From positions 868,001 to 932,000 of the forward strand of contig NZ_CP007542.1 of the NCBI RefSeq assembly GCF_000478825.2: a stretch of DNA of 64,000 nt. Direction: 5' to 3'. Within the stretch, counting starts at the first letter, position 1; each line of letters starts with the position of its first letter. This document shows positions 27,844-36,599 of the stretch, piece by piece. The notes under the pieces are model-generated. The model worked only from the letters and a program-made list of their open reading frames with translations, was not told the DNA's origin and searched no databases. The position numbers and the translations under genes are program-made. The stretch is from Synechocystis sp. PCC 6714. Lineage in GTDB: Bacteria; Cyanobacteriota; Cyanobacteriia; Cyanobacteriales; Microcystaceae.

Positions 27844-28889
27844 TGGTGACGATTACGGTAAAGGAGCCAGAGAAAATAGGGGGCACCCACGATCGCCGTA
27901 ATTACCCCACAGGGAATTTCAATGGGGGCAAAAAGTAACCTTCCTAGAAGATCTGCCAATTCGGTGATGCAGGCACCGGCCAAGGCCGCAACGGGCATTA
28001 GTCCCCCCTGGGAAGGGCCTACTAAATGACGGGCAAGGTGGGGGGCCATTAAACCGACAAAACCAATATTGCCGGCGGTAGCCACCGAGGAACCGGCCAG
28101 GGCAACGGTGCAGACTAGTAAAAGACCCCGGATTACCTCTACCCGGCTTCCCAATCCCCGGGCCAGATTGTCCCCCAAAGTTAGGGTGTCCAATTCCCTG
28201 GCTAAAGCAAAGGATAGGGGGATAAAAATCCCGAGCCAAGGTAGTAGGGGCAATAAATGATCCCAGCCCCGGCCATGGACACTGCCAGTCAGCCAGACTA
28301 GGGCTTGGCTAACGATATTAATTTCGCCCAAAGTGATCATTAAACTGGTGAGGGCAGAGGCTAGTGCCGCTAGGCCAATGCCCACCAAAATTAGCCGCAG
28401 GGGAGAACTTCCTCGGTTCCAGGCCAAACCATAAACGGCGATCGCCGCTCCTAAACCCCCCAAAAAGGCCGCCACCGGCAAAAGCCATGGATCCACCCCC
28501 GGCAGTAAAACAATTAGGGCAACAGCTACCAAACTAGCTCCAGCATTGACACCAATAATCTCCGGAGCTGCTAAGGGATTGCGGGTTAAACCTTGCAAAA
28601 TACCACCGGCCATCGCCAAACCCATACCCACCAGCAATGCCACCAATGACCGGGGTAATCGCAGGGTGTTGACCACAAAACCATAGTCAGCATTGGGGGA
28701 CAGACCCAAGATTGCTTGCATCACCGCCAAGGGAGGCACGGGGTACTCCCCCCAACTAATATTGACTATAAATAGCAATAATGCCAGGGCACTTAGCACC
28801 CCGATCACCGCCGGCACACGGCGCCCAAGGCGAAAGGATAGGGGCAAGATTCGAGGGCGGATAACAATCCAGGGTCTAGGGGTTGGCAT
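27840..28889 (-). CDS. fecD: Iron-siderophore ABC permease FecD
   Basis: This 349-residue FecCD/BtuC family permease has about ten transmembrane helices. Family signatures are LRLPRSLVALLVGMGLAMAG, LQGLTRNPLAAPEIIGVNAG and FVGLMAPHLARHLVGPSQGG near the C-terminus. These permeases import Fe3+-siderophores, haem or B12 when combined with a periplasmic FecB-type protein and a FecE-type ATPase. It lies 63 bases downstream of fecC. Its own fecE partner is destroyed immediately downstream, so it must rely on the intact FecE at 48 kb or another ATPase if still functional. Confidence 0.88.
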   Translation of the reverse strand: MPTPRPWIVIRPRILPLSFRLGRRVPAVIGVLSALALLLFIVNISWGEYPVPPLAVMQAILGLSPNADYGFVVNTLRLPRSLVALLVGMGLAMAGGILQGLTRNPLAAPEIIGVNAGASLVAVALIVLLPGVDPWLLPVAAFLGGLGAAIAVYGLAWNRGSSPLRLILVGIGLAALASALTSLMITLGEINIVSQALVWLTGSVHGRGWDHLLPLLPWLGIFIPLSFALARELDTLTLGDNLARGLGSRVEVIRGLLLVCTVALAGSSVATAGNIGFVGLMAPHLARHLVGPSQGGLMPVAALAGACITELADLLGRLLFAPIEIPCGVITAIVGAPYFLWLLYRNRHQ

Positions 28890-28952
28890 GGGTTAGGCAT
28901 TTAACGGACGGTTGGCTTCGGGCAATGGCCCCAAGGGTTGGGAGATCGGTTT

Positions 28953-29990
28953 TCATCGTTTAATTTGTGAGCGGGCAAGGTAAATGAAAAATGGGGCCCC
29001 CACCATAGCTGTCATAATTCCCACCGGTAATTCTTGGGGACTAATTACCAGACGGGCGGCCATATCAGCTAGGGAAAGAAAAATTCCCCCCACTACCATG
29101 GCGTAGGGTAAAATCCAGCGATAATCAACGCCCACCCCAAAGCGCACAACATGGGGGACCACTAAACCCACAAAACCAATGGGCCCGGCAATGGCAACGG
29201 CACTGCCCGCTAGCAAAACTAAAATGCTGGCGGCCCCCAGTTTGACCCGGGCCGTTTGCAGGCCTAGTCCCCTGGCTACCTCCTCTCCAAAGGTTAGTAG
29301 GGTTAACTGTCGTCCTAGGGTCAAGGCACCGATCAGCCCAACGATGGTGTAGGGAAGAATAGTTTGTAAACCGTCTAAATCTTGCCCAGCCAGGGAGCCC
29401 GCCAACCAAAAGCGAATATCATCCAGGGTGCGTTGACTGAGGAGCAGAATGCCTGTGGTTAGGGAGCCTAAAAAATAGGATAGCGCGGCACCGGCAATGA
29501 CCAGTTTGATGGGGGTCAGGCCACTGCGGCCAAAGGATCCCAACCAATAGACAACCATGGCAGTAACCGCCGCCCCGGCAAAGGCAAAGCCAATGTGGTT
29601 TCCACCGTCACCACCGATCAATGACCCTAAGACCATAGCTAGGGCTGCGCCCACATTAACCCCCAGGATATCGGGGGCTGCTAAGGGATTACGGGTTAAC
29701 CCCTGGCTAATAGCCCCAGCCACGGCTAGGGACGCCCCCACCACGATCGCCAAAAAAGCCCTTGGTAAACGTACAGTGCGGATAATTAAATGGTCAGTGG
29801 AACCGTCAAATTGAAACAGGGCCCGCCACACGGTTTGGGGACTAATATGGGCCGCTCCGAGGAGAATACTGCAGATTAGGCATGCCAATAAAATCAGTGC
29901 CCCTAAAACAAGGCCTGATGAGAGATAAACCGGAGATTTTGCCTGAAAACACAAGGGCGATCGCATAACAGATGGGAGGGGACCATTCAT
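28953..29990 (-). CDS. fecC: Iron-siderophore ABC permease FecC
   Basis: This 345-residue FecCD/BtuC-family permease has the conserved VRLPRAFLAIVVGASLAVAG near residue 72, ISQGLTRNPLAAPDILGVN, and IGFVGLVVPHVVRF near residue 275. There are about nine or ten hydrophobic helices. It is the first of the two permeases and pairs with FecD to form the inner-membrane channel for ferric siderophores. An AT-rich stretch resembling a Fur site lies just upstream (about 30048-30070). That gap of 161 bases separates it from the preceding ABC transporter gene on the same strand. Confidence 0.88.
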   Translation of the reverse strand: MNGPLPSVMRSPLCFQAKSPVYLSSGLVLGALILLACLICSILLGAAHISPQTVWRALFQFDGSTDHLIIRTVRLPRAFLAIVVGASLAVAGAISQGLTRNPLAAPDILGVNVGAALAMVLGSLIGGDGGNHIGFAFAGAAVTAMVVYWLGSFGRSGLTPIKLVIAGAALSYFLGSLTTGILLLSQRTLDDIRFWLAGSLAGQDLDGLQTILPYTIVGLIGALTLGRQLTLLTFGEEVARGLGLQTARVKLGAASILVLLAGSAVAIAGPIGFVGLVVPHVVRFGVGVDYRWILPYAMVVGGIFLSLADMAARLVISPQELPVGIMTAMVGAPFFIYLARSQIKR

Positions 29991-30045
29991 TTCAATGGGG
30001 AGGAATAATCTAGATTAGTTTCCAATACTTCCCCATAGTGCAATG

Positions 30046-30070
30046 AAGTTATTAAGAAATATTATCAATA
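30046..30070. promoter_or_regulatory. Candidate Fur box upstream of fecC
   Basis: On the minus strand the bases read TATTGATAATATTTCTTAAT and onward. They resemble the Fur consensus GATAATGATAATCATTATC in the GATAAT half and more weakly in the other half. It lies about 60-80 bases upstream of the fecC start, where iron-dependent repression would be expected. The match is imperfect. Confidence 0.3.
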
Positions 30071-30151
30071 AAAGGAGAAAACGGGAATAGTCTTCCGCCA
30101 AACCCGGGGCTTTCCCCACTTTTTCCCTATCCACTGGAGTTCGGAAAAATC

Positions 30152-31996
30152 TTAGAAATATTTCCTGTGATGGTTCATCTTTGTGCTGAATTGGGACGGG
30201 GTACCGGAAAAGCTAATGCGCCCTGCTTCCAGCAGAATGATGGTGTCGGCTCGCTCTATGATGGATGGACGATGGGATATCACCAGACAAGTTGCTGTGT
30301 AGTGGGGAGAATGATCGGATTTTTTAGTGCGGTCGAATAACCGTTGCCATAGTTTTTGTTCAGTGGCCACATCCAAGGCGCTGGAAAGGTCATCAAACAC
30401 CAGTAATTCCGGTTCACGGATCAGCATCCGAGCGGCGGCGACCCGTTGTTTTTGACCACCGGAAAGTCGAACTCCCCTTGTCCCCACTTGGGTATTAAGG
30501 CCATGGGGCATCATAGCCAAATCTCGATCAAAAACAGCAGTGGCGATCGCCTCATTCAATCGCTCCGGTGAAATTTCAGCATCTATTCCCAGTAATAAAT
30601 TTTCCCTGAGAGAAGTGCTAAAAAGCTGGGGAACCTGGGGAGTGTAGGCGGCCCGAGGGGGGACAAAAAAAGTGGCTGGTTCTTGGATTTCTAGGCCATT
30701 CCAAACAATTTTGCCTGCCTGCTTGGGCAGTAAACCCAGTAGAGCCCGAATTAGGGTCGTTTTGCCTGACCCAACCCGTCCAGTGATTACCGTTAAACTT
30801 CCCCGCCGTAGGTCAAAACTCAGATCAGTGATGCCATTGTTGGTGCCTGGATAGTGGTAAACAAGTCCTTCTACGCTTAATTCCTCCAGGGGGTCAGAGG
30901 GGGCTAGGGGAGCCAGGGGCGGTAAAGCTGGTTGGGAACCCAAGATGGGTTTGAGGTAAAGGGGTTGGGGGGAGGTAAGGGAAAATAAATTTGATTTACT
31001 AATCTCCGAAGAGGATGAATATACTCCACTTATCAGGGTCGCCATGCGCTCAAGGGATACTTCACTTTGTTTGATGGAAGCAAGAAAACCACCAAAAAAT
31101 GTCAAAAAATCAGTAACAAAAGAAAGATAGTAAACAAATAAGGCGAAATCCCCAACGGTGAAATTGCCCTGGGGACCAAGACTTTGGGCTGCTAAAAGTA
31201 AAATTATTCCGGTGCCAATACTAACAGTGTTTGCAAAACCGGAATTGAGGATAGCATTGAAAACCTGGTCTCGCACCATTAAACGGCGGCGGCGATCGCC
31301 TCTTTTTCTTAGCTCTTCTAACATCTCAGTTTCGGCCCCAGCGACCTTGATAGCCTGCACAGCCGTAAACATTTCCCCAATGAATCCGGTTACCTGTTGG
31401 GTTCCTTGTCTGCTGGCCCGACGGTAACCCTTTAGACGATGTTCAGCTTGGTGGACAAGGGCGGCAATCAGGCATAGGGGAAGAAAAACCAGCAAGGTCA
31501 TTTCTCTATTGACGCTCAACAGTAGGGCCACAGAAACCACGGCAAACACCCCAGCGGCAAAGATTTCGTTGGTGCCAACAACGGTGTCTTCAATTTGCAA
31601 GGCATCATCCCTAAAGTAGCTGAGAATTTCCCCCGGTGAGATTTTTTGTCCGTTAACGCCTTCCATGGTCAATGCCGCTCCCGGACGGTGTAATAATCCC
31701 CGTAATAAGTTATGTCGCACCAATCCACTCATCAAAAAACGATGTTGGGTTTTAGTTACTCTTCCGCTAAAAATTGCCGCCATTCTTGCTAACCCTATCG
31801 CTAAAAATAGAGCAATCCAAACCCAGGGAGATTCATGGATTTTGGTTTGATCAGTGAGGGTGTCGAAAAACTGACGAATCAGTAATCCTGGCACTATGGG
31901 CAATCCCAAAATAAACAGCCATAATATGGTGTCTAACCAATAAAGTTTCTGGGCATAGCGGATCATCTGCCAGAGCAGTTGATAGATGGACGGCAT
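30152..31996 (-). CDS. Half-size ABC transporter (membrane domain plus ATPase)
   Basis: This 614-residue exporter-fold protein has six transmembrane helices (residues about 20-310) fused to an ATPase (about 370-610). It contains Walker A ITGRVGSGKTTLIRALLG, signature VRLSGGQKQRVAAARML and the H-loop CLVISHRPSIIERAD. Walker B reads LLVFDDLSSALD, so the catalytic glutamate is replaced by Asp. That is typical of the degenerate half of a heterodimer. The second half (33439-35274) in the same operon has the normal DE. Given the FecB, FecCD and TonB neighbourhood, the pair may handle siderophores, in the way IrtAB or YbtPQ do, but substrate and direction are not known. Confidence 0.85.
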   Translation of the reverse strand: MPSIYQLLWQMIRYAQKLYWLDTILWLFILGLPIVPGLLIRQFFDTLTDQTKIHESPWVWIALFLAIGLARMAAIFSGRVTKTQHRFLMSGLVRHNLLRGLLHRPGAALTMEGVNGQKISPGEILSYFRDDALQIEDTVVGTNEIFAAGVFAVVSVALLLSVNREMTLLVFLPLCLIAALVHQAEHRLKGYRRASRQGTQQVTGFIGEMFTAVQAIKVAGAETEMLEELRKRGDRRRRLMVRDQVFNAILNSGFANTVSIGTGIILLLAAQSLGPQGNFTVGDFALFVYYLSFVTDFLTFFGGFLASIKQSEVSLERMATLISGVYSSSSEISKSNLFSLTSPQPLYLKPILGSQPALPPLAPLAPSDPLEELSVEGLVYHYPGTNNGITDLSFDLRRGSLTVITGRVGSGKTTLIRALLGLLPKQAGKIVWNGLEIQEPATFFVPPRAAYTPQVPQLFSTSLRENLLLGIDAEISPERLNEAIATAVFDRDLAMMPHGLNTQVGTRGVRLSGGQKQRVAAARMLIREPELLVFDDLSSALDVATEQKLWQRLFDRTKKSDHSPHYTATCLVISHRPSIIERADTIILLEAGRISFSGTPSQFSTKMNHHRKYF

Positions 31997-32058
31997 GGGA
32001 GCAGAAAAATTAAGACATAGGGGTTAAAAAGTGTGGGTAAAAAGACCTGTGAATATAG

Positions 32059-32433
32059 CTAGGGCGCAGGGGGAATGCGGGCAATCCGGCAAGGACGTAA
32101 TCCTTCTGGTAGCTTATAGGCTGGAACCATGCCATCTTCACTGTCGAGATAAAGTTCGGCAGCACGAATTAGGTCTTCACCGCTATTGATTGGATCTAAA
32201 TCTCCGAAAAGGTAAGTAGGTTTATGGGTGCCCACATAGGCGATTGCACAGGGTCTGTCACAAATACATAAACAAGAAGTGGTCTCAATTTGTAGTTCCT
32301 CTTGGCGGTGCCACTGTTGATGTAATTCTTTGAGCTTATTTAGCAAACAAATGCCGTCTGCTGGAGAGTTGGAATCGTCATTTTCTGCTTTAGCACCACA
32401 GGCTTTACAAACCACTAAAATATGTTTTGCCAT
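32059..32433 (-). CDS. DUF1636 metal-binding protein
   Basis: From ATG 32433 the protein has about 124 residues with a thioredoxin-like [2Fe-2S]-ferredoxin pattern. VVCKACGAK supplies the first Cys pair. A hydrophilic spacer follows, then SCLCICDRPCAIAYVG supplies the others. This matches DUF1636, a family often encoded next to iron or cobalamin uptake genes. It probably binds a metal or Fe-S cluster, but its role is unknown. I chose ATG 32433 because it starts four bases after the fecB stop region, in line with tight operon spacing. The frame is open upstream to 32508, inside fecB. Confidence 0.8.
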   Translation of the reverse strand: MAKHILVVCKACGAKAENDDSNSPADGICLLNKLKELHQQWHRQEELQIETTSCLCICDRPCAIAYVGTHKPTYLFGDLDPINSGEDLIRAAELYLDSEDGMVPAYKLPEGLRPCRIARIPPAP

Positions 32434-32437
32434 TGGG

Positions 32438-33442
32438 TTAATTTTCTCCCACAAGATATTTGAATAGGTCGTCGAGGATGGCGTTGGCGGCGATCGGTCC
32501 ACTGCCAATCCAATAGCTAGGCACTTCGTAAACTTTGCCGGCTCTGACGGCCTTAAGTTGCCCCCAGAGGGGATCTTGCTGTAGTTCTTGCAATCGTTTT
32601 TGTGCTTCCTGATTGGCTTGGGAGGTGTTTTCCCCTGTCCAAAGGAAAATTACATCCCCATCAGCTTGCTCTAACACTTCCCGGCTAATTCTGGCCTGAA
32701 TGGGATTACCAAACTTTTGCTGGGCTTCTGCGGCACTGATATTTTGGGACGGGGGACGGGTTAGGCCTGCATCCTGCAGCACGGTGCCAGAAAATGAATC
32801 CTTCAGATAGAGGTTAATGCCGTCGGGATAGAGGCGAATGACGGAAACTTGCAAATTATTAAGGCGATCGCCCATTTGGGCCCGAAAATCCGCCGAGCGA
32901 GCCTGATAGACTTCCAACGCTGACTGGGTGGCGGCCTGCTGGTGAAGAGCGGTGCCCATGGAGACAAAAACTTTTTTCCACTCTCCACTATGTTCAAATG
33001 GAATTAGTACCGTCGGTGCAATCTGGCGGAGTTGGGGATAAATACTTTGGTGGGAATCTAGCCCCACGATTAAGTCGGGACTTGCCCCCAAAATTGCTTC
33101 TAAATTGGGTTGCTCCCCCTTGCCGATATTTTGAATATTTTGAGCATTATTCATCAGACCTGGCAGTTGGGTTTGAAAATTGCTGGGTACCGTGGCGATC
33201 GGCTCCAGGCCAAGGGCGATCGCATACTCGAAGGCCGCCCCATCTAAGGTAATGAGACGTTTAATTTCGGTTGGTACACAACTCTGGTCCACCGCTTGGC
33301 TCCCCATTGGGCAATCGGCTGTTTTTTGCCCTGTTTCCCCTGGGGGTTGACCTTGGCAGGCCATTACCAATGCCACCATCAGCAAAGCCATGGCCGGGTA
33401 AATTAGTCGGTGTCGTAACAAATGTAATGTTTGAGAAGTCAA
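32438..33442 (-). CDS. fecB: Iron-siderophore-binding protein FecB (copy 1)
   Basis: This 334-residue periplasmic substrate-binding protein belongs to the helical-backbone BtuF/FhuD/FecB class. The signal sequence ends in LMVALVMACQGQ, a lipobox with Cys at about residue 29. Family stretches include LDGAAFEYAIALGLEPIATV, NLEAILGASPDLIVGLDSHQ and the long helix region after it. It captures ferric siderophore in the periplasm and delivers it to FecCD. Its start overlaps the upstream ABC transporter gene by four bases (ATGA), so the two are translationally coupled. The substrate may be a dicitrate or hydroxamate type. Confidence 0.88.
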   Translation of the reverse strand: MTSQTLHLLRHRLIYPAMALLMVALVMACQGQPPGETGQKTADCPMGSQAVDQSCVPTEIKRLITLDGAAFEYAIALGLEPIATVPSNFQTQLPGLMNNAQNIQNIGKGEQPNLEAILGASPDLIVGLDSHQSIYPQLRQIAPTVLIPFEHSGEWKKVFVSMGTALHQQAATQSALEVYQARSADFRAQMGDRLNNLQVSVIRLYPDGINLYLKDSFSGTVLQDAGLTRPPSQNISAAEAQQKFGNPIQARISREVLEQADGDVIFLWTGENTSQANQEAQKRLQELQQDPLWGQLKAVRAGKVYEVPSYWIGSGPIAANAILDDLFKYLVGEN

Positions 33443-35274
33443 TCCTTTCCCCTCATTTCATCTAGATTTGAGTGCTTGAGTAATTGCCTAAAATGGGACT
33501 GGGGATTGGCCAACAAGGATAGGCGATCGCCATATTCCAGGATTTTTCCCCGGTCTAGAATCAAAATTTGGTCCGCCCGTTCCACTGTCTTCAGGCGATG
33601 GGCAATGATCACCCCTGTCCGATGCTCCAATAATCGATTGATGGCCTGATCAATTAACTGTTCCGTCATAGGATCCAGCCGGGAAGAAGCTTCATCGAGG
33701 ATGACCAAACCAGGATTTTTCAGGAATACCCGGGCAAAAGCGAGCAATTGAGCTTGCCCCGCGGACAATCCCCCGCCATCCGTACCCAATTCCGTCTCTA
33801 GTCCTTTGGGTAATGTGGCTAACCAAGGCTTTAGTCCTAGGTAACTAAGGGCTTCTAAAATCCTCTGGTCTGGGATATGTGGATTAAAAAATGTCAGATT
33901 ATTGCGTATGGAAGTCTGGAACAGTTGCACGTCTTGGGTGACAAAACCAACCCGGTGATGGAAATCCTGGCGGCATATCTCCCCTAGATTGACACCGCCA
34001 AGATAAATGTGACCCCGTTGAGGATCATAAAAATTGAGTAAAAGTCGGGCAAATGTACTTTTGCCACTACCTGTATGGCCCAGAAGTCCAAGAACTTGCC
34101 CCGGAGGAAGATGCCAAGTCAGATTCTGTAGGGCGTAACGGCAATGTTGATTATTGTCCGCCTGGCCAGGGTCGAAGCATTCCTGTGCTAATTTCCCCAT
34201 ATCCTTTGGGGTTAAAGCTTTGGTGGTTGGGTAACTAAACCAGACCCCTTCCCCCCGCACCGAAAGGGGGCCGTCCGGCAGGGTCTTGGCTTTGCCCGAG
34301 TTGGATTTGGGGGGATAGCGGATCAGAGCTTTAATACGGTGGAGACTAGCAACAGCTTGTTGGAATTGTTCTAGCTCTTCCCGAATACGTTCAATGGGTT
34401 CCTGGAGCAGACTGGCGTAATAAAAGAAAAGATAAACTGTCCCAATGGTGATACCTTGGACGCGCCAGAGGTAAGCCCCCAAAGCAAGGGCGACGGCGTT
34501 GCCCACCGTAAATAAGCCGACGGTGCTCCCCCACAGCAGAGTACTGGTTAACCGTGCTTGGTGAAAGGCCTTGAGCCACTTTCCCATCAGTCGATAAAAG
34601 CGGTCCATGACGTAACCCACCGCTCCGTTGCCCCGGATATCTTCCAATCCCCTTAAATATTCAGTGATGAAGTCGTAAAAGTCCGCACTGATGCCACGGT
34701 AAATTGCCCAGGGTTCCACCGCCAGGGACTGTAACCAACTGAGAATGCCTAGGGCCAATAGGGCAAATAAAGTCAGACCCAACCCGGCCTGCCATTGCTC
34801 AAACCAAAGCACTCCTAGAACACTGATAACTAGCAAGCCATTGCCCAAAACCTGTAGTACAAATTGGGAGAAAAAACGAGCTAAAGCATCCACGTCCCCA
34901 TCGATGCGTTCCACGAGTTCACCGGAGTTGTGGCTTTTATGGAAATTCAGATCCAGGTTTAGGGTGTGTTGGGCCAGGTTCAAGCGGAGATTATTAGTGG
35001 CAGTCCAGGCAACGGTTTCGCTGAAATAGGTGGCAATAATTTCTAACCCCTGACGCACAACGGCGATCGCCATAAATCCCAATGCTGCGACCACTAACAC
35101 CCGTTGGGGCCCTCCGGCCAGGGCCGTGTCAATGAAATAGCGCAAAATCTGGGGGTTAAGCACCTGCAGGACAATACTCCCCCCCAAGGCGCTCGCCAAG
35201 GCCAACACTTGCCCCCACTGGGGACTCAGATAGGCCATTAAAATTTGTCGATTAGACTGGGGTGAGAGCAACAT
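33439..35274 (-). CDS. Half-size ABC transporter with intact catalytic site
   Basis: This 611-residue protein has six transmembrane helices (about residues 15-300) and an ATPase domain (about 350-600). Motifs are Walker A GLLGHTGSGKSTFARLLL, Q-loop VTQDVQLFQTSI, signature GLSAGQAQLLAFARVF, Walker B LVILDEASSRLD with the catalytic Glu, and H-loop GVIIAHRLKTVERAD. It is the first gene of the operon running down through fecB, DUF1636, the second half-transporter, fecC and fecD. It is the likely catalytic partner of the degenerate half at 30152-31996. The signature LSAGQ differs from the usual LSGGQ, a tolerated variant. Confidence 0.85.
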   Translation of the reverse strand: MLLSPQSNRQILMAYLSPQWGQVLALASALGGSIVLQVLNPQILRYFIDTALAGGPQRVLVVAALGFMAIAVVRQGLEIIATYFSETVAWTATNNLRLNLAQHTLNLDLNFHKSHNSGELVERIDGDVDALARFFSQFVLQVLGNGLLVISVLGVLWFEQWQAGLGLTLFALLALGILSWLQSLAVEPWAIYRGISADFYDFITEYLRGLEDIRGNGAVGYVMDRFYRLMGKWLKAFHQARLTSTLLWGSTVGLFTVGNAVALALGAYLWRVQGITIGTVYLFFYYASLLQEPIERIREELEQFQQAVASLHRIKALIRYPPKSNSGKAKTLPDGPLSVRGEGVWFSYPTTKALTPKDMGKLAQECFDPGQADNNQHCRYALQNLTWHLPPGQVLGLLGHTGSGKSTFARLLLNFYDPQRGHIYLGGVNLGEICRQDFHHRVGFVTQDVQLFQTSIRNNLTFFNPHIPDQRILEALSYLGLKPWLATLPKGLETELGTDGGGLSAGQAQLLAFARVFLKNPGLVILDEASSRLDPMTEQLIDQAINRLLEHRTGVIIAHRLKTVERADQILILDRGKILEYGDRLSLLANPQSHFRQLLKHSNLDEMRGKD

Positions 35275-35344
35275 TAATGCTGATTAAAAAGGGGTTGAGG
35301 AACTGGAGAAAAAGATGATGGAAATAAAGTTTTTACAAGTAATA

Positions 35345-35435
35345 TAGTCATTTCAAATAATTGCGAGACTGCTTAAGTCTTTATTGACAAGCTTTTCGGT
35401 GAATTTTAATGTCTCAGTCTTACTAAAAACGACTA
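35345..35435. mobile_element. 91-bp MITE-like element, copy 2
   Basis: Second copy of the 91-base element, in the opposite orientation to that at 7518-7608. It begins TAGTCATTTCAAATAATT and ends CTTACTAAAAACGACTA. The TIR core TAGTCRTTTC is at both ends. TA lies immediately outside each end (35343-35344 and 35436-35437). The alignment with copy 1 has no gaps and 8 mismatches by my count. It sits in the 234-base gap between the MORN gene and the first ABC transporter gene, where no gene is visible. Confidence 0.7.
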
Positions 35436-35508
35436 TAGAAGTAAAAATTTGAGCTTTAATCAGTTGCTTAAACTAAACTCTGACTGCACGATCAAGAGCA
35501 GACAAAAG

Positions 35509-36555
35509 CTAACTTTGATATTGATCATCCTTCCACACCCCCTCTAGGCGGGTACCATCAGCAAAGGAATAAACGCCCTTGCCATTCTTCTTGCCCTGTT
35601 CAAAAATTCCTTCAAAAGTATCGCCATTGGCATAGTCACAGGTGGCCATGCCCTGAAGCTGGTTATTGCTAAATTGCCCCTGACAGCGATCGCCATTGGC
35701 GAAAATAAATGCCCCTTGGCCCTCAAACTTTCCCGCCGTGAATTGACCTTGGTAACGATTGCCATTGGCAAAGGTATAAATGCCTTGCCCCTGGGGCTGG
35801 CCCCCTTGAACATCCCCCTGATAACCACTGCCATCGGCGAAGCTATATTGCCCTTGGCCGGAGGGGACCCCCTGTTTAAATTCCCCCTGGAAACGATTCC
35901 CGTTGGCAAAAATGCGGGTGCCTTGCCCAGAAAATTGTCCATTTTGGAACTGCCCTTCGTACTGTCCACCGTCGGCAAAACGAAAAACCCCTTCCCCGTC
36001 CGGCTGGCCATTGTTCAAATTGCCTTCATACTTATCTCCATTGTTGTACTCACAACTCCCGGGGCCGTCCAATTCCCCCTCCACAACGGTGCCTGAACAT
36101 CGATCGCCATTGACGTAGGTAAAAGTGCCCTTGCCCATGGGCTGACCATCAACAAATTCCCCTTCGTATCGCAGACCCTCCGCTGTGATGTAAATCCCTT
36201 GACCATGGGGTTGACCTTGGACAAATGCCCCTTCATAGCGGTCTTGACTGGGATAAACCCGTATTCCTTGGCCGCCAATTTGATCATCTTCAAAAATTCC
36301 TTCAAAGTAGCCCCCGTCGGCAAAGGTATATTTTCCTTGACCTTTTTTTTCGCCATTCATAAATTGCCCTTCATAGCGATCGCCATTGGCAAATTGACAG
36401 GTTGCTTGGCCATTGAGGGCACCATTGGCAATTTCCCCTTCACACTTGGAACCGTCGGGGAGAGTTAAGTTAGCGGCCAAGGACTGGGATGAGAATGGCC
36501 CGAGAACGAAAATAGCACTAACAAATAAACCAATTGAAAAAAATTTAGACATCAT
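35509..36555 (-). CDS. Secreted MORN-repeat protein
   Basis: This 348-residue protein has a signal peptide (residues 1-27, IFVLGPFSSQSLAA) followed by about 14 MORN-type repeats. They have the pattern YxGxFxxGxxxGxGxxxFxxG, for example GDRYEGQFMNGEKKGQGKYT. A cysteine appears in some repeats in place of the first aromatic residue. MORN repeats form beta-hairpin ribbons that bind lipids or proteins. An exported cyanobacterial version was described as salt-induced in Synechocystis (from memory). The role here is unknown. It lies 44 bases after tonB on the same strand, but this need not mean a shared role. Confidence 0.85.
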   Translation of the reverse strand: MMSKFFSIGLFVSAIFVLGPFSSQSLAANLTLPDGSKCEGEIANGALNGQATCQFANGDRYEGQFMNGEKKGQGKYTFADGGYFEGIFEDDQIGGQGIRVYPSQDRYEGAFVQGQPHGQGIYITAEGLRYEGEFVDGQPMGKGTFTYVNGDRCSGTVVEGELDGPGSCEYNNGDKYEGNLNNGQPDGEGVFRFADGGQYEGQFQNGQFSGQGTRIFANGNRFQGEFKQGVPSGQGQYSFADGSGYQGDVQGGQPQGQGIYTFANGNRYQGQFTAGKFEGQGAFIFANGDRCQGQFSNNQLQGMATCDYANGDTFEGIFEQGKKNGKGVYSFADGTRLEGVWKDDQYQS

Positions 36556-36599
36556 TGGACAGAAACTTTGAGGAAAAATTGACTGAATCCCAAGGAAGA

